Shown here: piece by piece, positions 6,248-7,532 of the stretch
How the letters are laid out: each line of letters starts with the position of its first letter
Position numbering within the stretch: the first letter of the stretch is position 1
Assembly (NCBI GenBank): GCA_009930445.1
Contig: RZYD01000112.1
Coordinates: forward strand, 1 to 7,532
Source of the DNA: Bacteroidia bacterium
Lineage (GTDB): Bacteria > Bacteroidota > Bacteroidia > Bacteroidales > BM520
Reading direction: 5' to 3'
DNA: 7,532 nucleotides
Position numbers and translations under genes: made by a program
The notes under the pieces: generated by a model
Databases searched by the model: none
Told to the model about the DNA's origin: nothing
Seen by the model: only the letters and a program-made list of their open reading frames with translations

Positions 6248-7507
6248 ATGGTTGAAAGTGTAGGAATTGGAACCGTTGTCATTGTGAGTATCACGGTGTT
6301 TCTGCTGATAATCCTTTTGTTGGTGGCTTTATTGCTTTATGCCAGAAAAAAGCTGACCCCGCAGGGAAAGGTTAAGATTACAATTAACGATGAAAAAGAG
6401 TTGGAGGTACAACCTGGCTCGAGTTTGCTTTCTACGTTGGCGTCGCATAAAATTTTTCTTCCTTCTGCCTGTGGAGGGGGAGGAACCTGTGGTACTTGTA
6501 TTTGTAAGGTTGAAGACGGAGGTGGCTCAATTCTTCCCACTGAAACCGGTTTCTTTTCCCGCAAACAGCAGCAGGAGAATTGGCGACTGGGTTGTCAGGT
6601 GAAGGTTCGTGAGGATTTAAAGATTCGGATTGCCCCTGAAATATTCGGGATTAAAAAATGGGAGTGTGAAGTTATTTCTAATCGGAATGTGGCGACTTAC
6701 ATTAAAGAATTTGTAGTTCGCCTGCCCGAAGGTGAGCGTCTCGATTTTCGTTCTGGCGGATATATTCAGATCGATGTACCCCCGGTGGAAGTCAATTATG
6801 CATCGGATATAGTGGTTGATCCTGAATACCTTGCTGAATGGGAACAACTGGGTATTTTTACCCTTAAAATGAAAAGTAGTGAACCGGTTTTTCGCGCCTA
6901 TTCCATGGCCAACCACCCGGCAGAAGATAATATTATCATGCTGAATATCCGTATTGCAACACCCCCATGGGACAGAAAAAACAACCGTTTTATGAAGGTG
7001 AATCCAGGGATCTGCTCTTCCTATATTTTTAGCCGAAAACCCGGCGATAAGGTGATTATTTCAGGGCCTTATGGCGAATTTTTTATCAAAGATACCAACC
7101 GGGAGATGATGTTTATTGGCGGTGGGGCCGGAATGGCACCTATGCGCTCCCATATCTTTCATCTTTTTAATACCCTGCATACCCATCGAAAAGCTACTTT
7201 CTGGTATGGTGGACGATCGGTTCGGGAACTTTTTTATGTGGATGATTTCAGAAAAATTGAAGCTGAAAACCCGAACTTTTCCTTCCATATCGGTTTGTCG
7301 GCTCCTGCAAAAGAAGATAACTGGAACGGGTACGTTGGGTTTATTCATCAGATGGTACTGGATAAATACTTGAATACCCATGAGGAACCGGAGGAGATTG
7401 AATATTATCTTTGTGGCCCTCCCATGATGAATGATGCTGTTTTTCGCATGCTTGACAGCTTGGGAGTTCCTCCTGAAATGATTGCCTATGACGATTTTGG
7501 CGGGTAA
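6248..7507 (+). CDS. nqrF: Na+-translocating NADH:quinone reductase subunit F (NADH dehydrogenase, FAD and [2Fe-2S])
   Basis: A 419-residue entry subunit that oxidises NADH and feeds electrons into the pump. One N-terminal membrane helix (about 8-31) is followed by a ferredoxin domain (about 41-130). That domain holds [2Fe-2S] ligands Cys75, Cys81 and Cys84 in ACGGGGTCGTC and Cys116 in RLGCQV. The ferredoxin-NADP+ reductase-like part contains the FAD motif RAYSMAN (216-222), then ISGPYGEFF (271-279). The NADH-binding loop is GGGAGMAPMRSHIF (291-304), with CGPPMMNDAV (389-398), where Cys389 matches V. cholerae Cys377. The C-terminus DDFGG is the invariant family ending, so the gene is full length; V. 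cholerae NqrF has about 408 residues. It lies 37 bp after nqrE and is the last nqr gene. No terminator is visible in the 25 bp that follow. Confidence 0.98.
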   Translation: MVESVGIGTVVIVSITVFLLIILLLVALLLYARKKLTPQGKVKITINDEKELEVQPGSSLLSTLASHKIFLPSACGGGGTCGTCICKVEDGGGSILPTETGFFSRKQQQENWRLGCQVKVREDLKIRIAPEIFGIKKWECEVISNRNVATYIKEFVVRLPEGERLDFRSGGYIQIDVPPVEVNYASDIVVDPEYLAEWEQLGIFTLKMKSSEPVFRAYSMANHPAEDNIIMLNIRIATPPWDRKNNRFMKVNPGICSSYIFSRKPGDKVIISGPYGEFFIKDTNREMMFIGGGAGMAPMRSHIFHLFNTLHTHRKATFWYGGRSVRELFYVDDFRKIEAENPNFSFHIGLSAPAKEDNWNGYVGFIHQMVLDKYLNTHEEPEEIEYYLCGPPMMNDAVFRMLDSLGVPPEMIAYDDFGG

Positions 7508-7532
7508 ACCGTTTTTATTTGTAAATTGAGCC

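Noticed and set aside
1631..7507. Rnf complex (rnfABCDGE) instead of Na+-NQR
   Set aside because: Gene order A-F, a soluble NqrA without ferredoxin clusters, and NqrF with fused ferredoxin and FAD/NADH domains ending DDFGG are specific to Na+-NQR.
7508..7532. A terminator after nqrF in the TTTTTATTTG stretch
   Set aside because: The T-rich bases have no upstream stem that pairs convincingly, and the window ends too soon to judge.

Overview
The window most likely comes from a Bacteroidota (Bacteroidetes) chromosome. The signs are a complete Na+-translocating NADH:quinone reductase (Na+-NQR) operon of Bacteroidetes type, a neighbouring protein of the type IX secretion Plug family (DUF5103, a Bacteroidota-specific group), A/T-rich ribosome-binding regions with no clear Shine-Dalgarno motif, and a TAnnTTTG-type promoter box. 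I cannot name a genus from this sequence.

Layout: positions 1-117 (+) hold the last 38 codons of a MacB/FtsX-type ABC transporter permease. Only 3 bp separate its stop from the stop of the convergent gene at 121-1440 (-), which encodes a secreted DUF5103/T9SS Plug-like protein. A 190-bp divergent control region (1441-1630) contains a good promoter box for the minus-strand gene, several inverted repeats, and a hairpin followed by a T-run on the plus strand. From 1631 to 7507 the six nqr genes run in canonical order A-B-C-D-E-F with gaps of 23, 16, -4 (ATGA overlap), 18 and 37 bp. This looks like one transcription unit. The last 25 bp (7508-7532) hold nothing I can identify.

How the genes work together: NqrF takes a hydride from NADH onto FAD and passes electrons to its [2Fe-2S] cluster. 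They move on through the NqrD/NqrE cluster and the covalent FMNs of NqrC and NqrB to riboflavin and quinone. NqrB is the main Na+-translocating membrane subunit and NqrA is the cytoplasmic quinone-associated subunit. All key cofactor residues are present: four cluster cysteines in NqrF, two cysteines each in NqrD and NqrE, and flavinylation threonines in NqrB and NqrC. The acidic residues linked to Na+ uptake in Vibrio cholerae are also present. The pump therefore looks intact and functional. The flavin transferase ApbE, needed to attach both FMNs, is not in the window and must be encoded elsewhere, possibly just downstream.

I found no convincing undescribed system. The points most worth checking are the structured nqrA upstream region, the SGGT (rather than SGAT) flavinylation site of NqrC, and the terminator-free convergent junction at 117/121.
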